Positions 4,804 to 6,594 of a DNA stretch of 6,594 nt are shown here, piece by piece. The notes under the pieces were generated by a model, which had not been told where the DNA came from, did not search any database, and was given only the letters and a program-made list of their open reading frames with translations. Origin of the DNA: an uncultured Marinosulfonomonas sp. (GTDB lineage Bacteria > Pseudomonadota > Alphaproteobacteria > Rhodobacterales > Rhodobacteraceae); NCBI GenBank assembly GCA_947311455.1, contig CAMZKY010000115.1, forward strand, positions 1 to 6,594. The letters run 5' to 3'. Both the position numbers and the translations under genes were made by a program. Numbering within the stretch: the first letter of the stretch is position 1; the number at the start of each line of letters is the position of its first letter.

Positions 4804-4897
4804 CAATATTTGTTCTAATACTTTCAAATTGTCTTGCGCCACCATATAGTCCTGATACCTGCTGGGTATAACAAAAAACGGTAAACGGGGTTTAGGT

Positions 4898-5710
4898 GTG
4901 GCGCATATAATTGTTGTTGGAAACGAAAAAGGCGGGTCGGGGAAATCGACCACGGCCATGCATATCGCAACCGCCTTGGTGCGGATGGGGCATAAAGTGG
5001 GCGCGCTTGATCTGGATTTACGGCAGCGTTCATTTGGGCGCTATATGGAAAACCGGATCAAATATGCACAGGCGCATGGCGTTCATCTGCCGATGCCGGA
5101 TTACCATGATTTACCCGAAGTGGACCGTGCCGATCTAAAACCGGGCGAAAATATCTATGATCATCGCTTGTCGGCGGCTGTTGCCTCGCTGGAGCCCGGC
5201 AGTGATTTTATTCTGATTGATTGCCCCGGATCGCATACGCGATTGTCTCAGGTGGCGCATTCTTTGGCGGATACATTGGTCACCCCGCTGAATGACAGCT
5301 TTGTCGATTTTGATTTGTTGGCACGGGTTGATCCTGAAACACTGAAAATTCTTGGGCCGTCAGTGTATTCCGAGATGGTTTGGAGCGCGCGTCAGTTGCG
5401 GGCGCAGGCGGGTTTGAATGCGATTGACTGGATTGTGGTGCGCAACCGTTTGGCGGCGCAAAACATGCACAACAAGCAAAAGATGGAAAAGGCGCTGAAC
5501 AACCTGTCACGCCGAATCGGGTTCCGCGTGGCGAACGGATTTGGCGAACGGGTGATTTTTCGGGAGCTGTTTCCGCAGGGGTTAACCTTGCTTGACCTCA
5601 AGGATATCGGTGTAAAAGGGCAGATGAATATTTCAAATGTTGCGGCCCGTCAGGAATTGCGTGATTTGATCAAGGCGCTGAACCTGCCGAATGTAACACC
5701 CGATTTTTAG
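4898..5710 (+). CDS. mipZ: division-plane positioning ATPase MipZ (ParA/MinD superfamily)
   Basis: A 270-residue deviant-Walker P-loop ATPase. In alphaproteobacteria MipZ dimerises with ATP, is recruited by ParB near the chromosome origin, forms a bipolar gradient on the nucleoid and inhibits FtsZ, so that division occurs mid-cell. The P-loop reads GNEKGGSGKST (8-18), with signature Lys11 and Lys16. The second motif LDLDLRQRS (37-45) contains Asp40, matching the catalytic Asp of Caulobacter MipZ. Walker B is FILIDCPG (104-111). MipZ-specific stretches include TPLNDSFVDFDLL (129-141), DWIVVRNRLA (177-186) and RVIFRELFPQGLTLLDL (218-234), which set it apart from plain ParA. The GTG start has GGGG at 4887-4890 (7 nt spacing); Caulobacter MipZ, as I recall it, is two residues longer before the P-loop. 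No parB is in view. Confidence 0.93.
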   Translation: MAHIIVVGNEKGGSGKSTTAMHIATALVRMGHKVGALDLDLRQRSFGRYMENRIKYAQAHGVHLPMPDYHDLPEVDRADLKPGENIYDHRLSAAVASLEPGSDFILIDCPGSHTRLSQVAHSLADTLVTPLNDSFVDFDLLARVDPETLKILGPSVYSEMVWSARQLRAQAGLNAIDWIVVRNRLAAQNMHNKQKMEKALNNLSRRIGFRVANGFGERVIFRELFPQGLTLLDLKDIGVKGQMNISNVAARQELRDLIKALNLPNVTPDF

Positions 5711-5720
5711 GGAATATTAA

Positions 5721-5741
5721 CCGATTCAAGGGATGAATCGG
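5721..5741 (+). promoter_or_regulatory. hairpin presenting the Shine-Dalgarno sequence of the ribbon-helix-helix gene
   Basis: CCGATTC (5721-5727) pairs with GAATCGG (5735-5741), a perfect 7-bp stem. The 7-nt loop AAGGGAT holds AAGGGA, the only good Shine-Dalgarno candidate for the ATG at 5744, which lies 2 nt after the stem. The arms also contain GATTC and GAATC, two GANTC-type sites. It may be a translational control element, a protein operator, or both. Confidence 0.6.
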
Positions 5742-5743
5742 GT

Positions 5744-6166
5744 ATGGATATAATTTCTGTCAAATTGCCTGAACCAACGCGCCTTGCACTAGAAAAAATT
5801 GCGGATGCTGATGACGTTTCGATTGGGCAAGTTATTCGAGATGCAATCGCACGCGATTTGAAGCGTCGTCACAAAGCGAAAACACCCGTTAGGGTGGATG
5901 AGCGGCTCGTCGCGCCCTTGCGGGCACTTCTCGCTGATGATTTTGCCTATGCTAAAACATGGGATGATTTGCAGACACGGCTTGGCGGTAAAGGCTATGT
6001 CTTGCGCGAGGCAGGTGGCGGGCTGTGCCTATACCGTGCCGCGCAAAACCAAAGGGTCTGCAAAGGGTCGGAACTGGGGTATAGTTACGCGACACTGATG
6101 CGTAAATTCAACCAACCCTTCCCCAATCACAGCCACAGATACCTGTATCATAAAATCTGTGGTTAA
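5744..6166 (+). CDS. ribbon-helix-helix domain protein with unrecognised C-terminal domain
   Basis: A 140-residue protein. Residues 1-42 fit a ribbon-helix-helix (CopG/Arc-type) DNA-binding unit: a short polar strand IISVKLPEPT, then two helices (LALEKIADADD and SIGQVIRDAIARDLKRR). These proteins bind DNA as dimers, usually at inverted or tandem repeats. The rest (about 60-130) has a pattern of its own: W73-D-D-L, a Gly-rich LGGKGYVLREAGGGLCLY (80-97), then CKGSELGYSYATLMRKFNQPFP (106-127). It recalls a small domain seen at the ends of relaxase-like mobilization proteins, but I cannot name it with confidence. No toxin gene is adjacent, so an antitoxin role is not supported. It begins 33 nt after mipZ and is probably co-transcribed. 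Its stop overlaps the converging gene by 4 bp. Confidence 0.75.
   Translation: MDIISVKLPEPTRLALEKIADADDVSIGQVIRDAIARDLKRRHKAKTPVRVDERLVAPLRALLADDFAYAKTWDDLQTRLGGKGYVLREAGGGLCLYRAAQNQRVCKGSELGYSYATLMRKFNQPFPNHSHRYLYHKICG
6133..6162. repeat. inverted repeat at the 3' end of the ribbon-helix-helix gene
   Basis: CCACAGAT (6133-6140) pairs with ATCTGTGG (6155-6162) around 14 nt, inside the last codons of the gene and just before the converging stop codons. No T run directly follows on either strand, so it is not a canonical terminator, but its place between two convergent genes suggests a role in ending or stabilising transcripts. Confidence 0.5.
6163..6166. other. shared TTAA: overlapping stop codons of convergent genes
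   Basis: The plus-strand stop TAA is 6164-6166 and the minus-strand stop TAA is the complement of 6163-6165, so both use the same self-complementary TTAA. It lies inside the 8-bp palindrome GGTTAACC (6161-6168). Confidence 0.9.
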
Positions 6167-6594
6167 CCCCAGTTTTCGATCACATCCACGGCCTGCTGCG
6201 CCGTTTCAACAAATTTGAACAGTTTCAGATCATCGGCGGAAATCGTGCCAGCATCAGCCAGCACATCCCATTTGATTATTCCGCGCCAGAAGTCTTCGCC
6301 AAACAGTAAAAACGGGATCGGTTGCATACGGCCGGTTTGGATCAGGGTCAGCGCCTCGAATGTTTCATCAAGCGTGCCAAATCCGCCAGGAAATACCGCA
6401 ACCGCCTTGGCGCGCATTAGAAAGTGCATTTTGCGGATGGCAAAATAATGAAAATTAAAACACAGATCAGGCGTTACATATTCGTTCGGCGCCTGTTCAT
6501 GGGGCAGCACAATGTTCAGCCCGATTGATTTGCCGCCAACATCCATCGCACCGCGATTTCCGGCTTCCATCACGCCCGGGCCGCCGCCTGTGAC
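6163..6594 (-). CDS. LOG/TIGR00730-family protein (nucleotide 5'-monophosphate phosphoribohydrolase-like), partial
   Basis: The last 143 codons of a minus-strand gene whose N-terminal part lies beyond the window. The visible part starts VTGGGPGVMEAGNRGA, the first conserved loop of the Rossmann-like LOG fold, followed by S-x-G-L-N-I-x-L-P and E-Q. Then come FHYFAIRKMHF and the signature FPGGFGTLDETFE (residues 68-80 of the visible part), whose PGGxGT motif and following Glu form the active site. Family members hydrolyse the N-glycosidic bond of nucleoside 5'-monophosphates; plant and some bacterial members release cytokinins, others act in purine salvage. The older label 'lysine decarboxylase' is not supported. 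Which substrate this one uses cannot be told. An in-window GTG at 6571-6573 is not the start, because the frame stays open with family sequence to the window edge. It converges on the ribbon-helix-helix gene. Confidence 0.92.
   Translation of the reverse strand, partial: VTGGGPGVMEAGNRGAMDVGGKSIGLNIVLPHEQAPNEYVTPDLCFNFHYFAIRKMHFLMRAKAVAVFPGGFGTLDETFEALTLIQTGRMQPIPFLLFGEDFWRGIIKWDVLADAGTISADDLKLFKFVETAQQAVDVIENWG

Larger units (their letters stand above)
4495..4897. other. 403-bp intergenic region upstream of mipZ, repeat-rich
   Basis: I find no convincing gene here. An 85-codon frame from 4614 starts inside the tandem repeat and gives a basic sequence with no recognisable domain. The stretch holds, in order: a single GAATC (4564-4568, a possible CcrM methylation site of the GANTC type), the 11-bp tandem repeats with flanking inverted repeats (4603-4667), the 14-bp palindrome (4679-4692), and the GGCGAAA cluster (4753-4803). 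No tRNA-like fold or strong sigma-70 promoter was seen. A weak TATAGT at 4845-4850 lacks a good -35 partner. Confidence 0.7.

Noticed and set aside
4822..4850. Sigma-70 promoter for mipZ (TTTCAA, 17 nt, TATAGT)
   Set aside because: The -35 matches the consensus at only about half its bases; too weak to list without a mapped start.
4614..4871. 85-codon frame in the intergenic region
   Set aside because: Its start lies in the tandem repeat, it has no Shine-Dalgarno site, and the basic product passes through the palindrome and GGCGAAA cluster with no recognisable domain.
6157..6165. DnaA-box-like sequence near TGTGGTTAA
   Set aside because: It has one mismatch to the consensus, is single, and is located in the 3' end of a gene; no origin features cluster around it.

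Overview
The window looks like the chromosome of an alphaproteobacterium of the Rhodobacteraceae/Roseobacter type. The clues are a MipZ-type division ATPase, an Ala-rich tail on ribosomal protein S16, a cysteine-free 73-residue L31, a TrmD with an N-terminal extension, and the order S16-rimM-trmD-L19-L31. This assignment is inference from protein character and gene order, not from a database match. By eye the base composition is moderate, not strongly GC-rich.

Region 1 (1-4068, all + strand) is a translation-related operon in which a conserved backbone is interrupted by other genes. The backbone is rpsP (only its last 18 codons are present), rimM, trmD, rplS and rpmE. Inserted are bluB (5,6-dimethylbenzimidazole synthase) between rpsP and rimM, and a sulfotransferase-like gene, a VOC/bleomycin-resistance-like gene and a 20-codon mini-ORF between rimM and trmD. 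Genes are joined by 1-19 nt gaps or ATGA overlaps, which suggests one transcript with translational coupling. Strong Shine-Dalgarno sites precede rplS and rpmE, and the unit ends in a clear intrinsic terminator just after rpmE (4037-4068).

Region 2 (4087-4897) holds a small GNAT acetyltransferase gene followed by about 400 bp without a convincing gene. That gap is rich in structure: an 11-bp tandem repeat of 3.6 copies framed by 8-bp inverted repeats, a perfect 14-bp palindrome, and a cluster of GGCGAAA direct and inverted copies. It lies immediately upstream of mipZ and is a plausible control region.

Region 3 (4898-6166, + strand) is mipZ followed by a gene for a ribbon-helix-helix protein with an unrecognised C-terminal domain. 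A 33-nt gap between them carries a hairpin that presents the Shine-Dalgarno sequence in its loop.

Region 4 (6163-6594, - strand) is the C-terminal part of a LOG/TIGR00730-family nucleotide-processing protein. It converges on the ribbon-helix-helix gene, and the two stop codons share a TTAA.

Most genes belong to known families. The parts most worth a second look are a perfect 26-bp palindrome inside the sulfotransferase-like gene, the repeat-rich region upstream of mipZ, the mini-ORF plus double start possibility at trmD, the mipZ/ribbon-helix-helix pair with its hairpin, and the unusual company kept by the rpsP-trmD operon.
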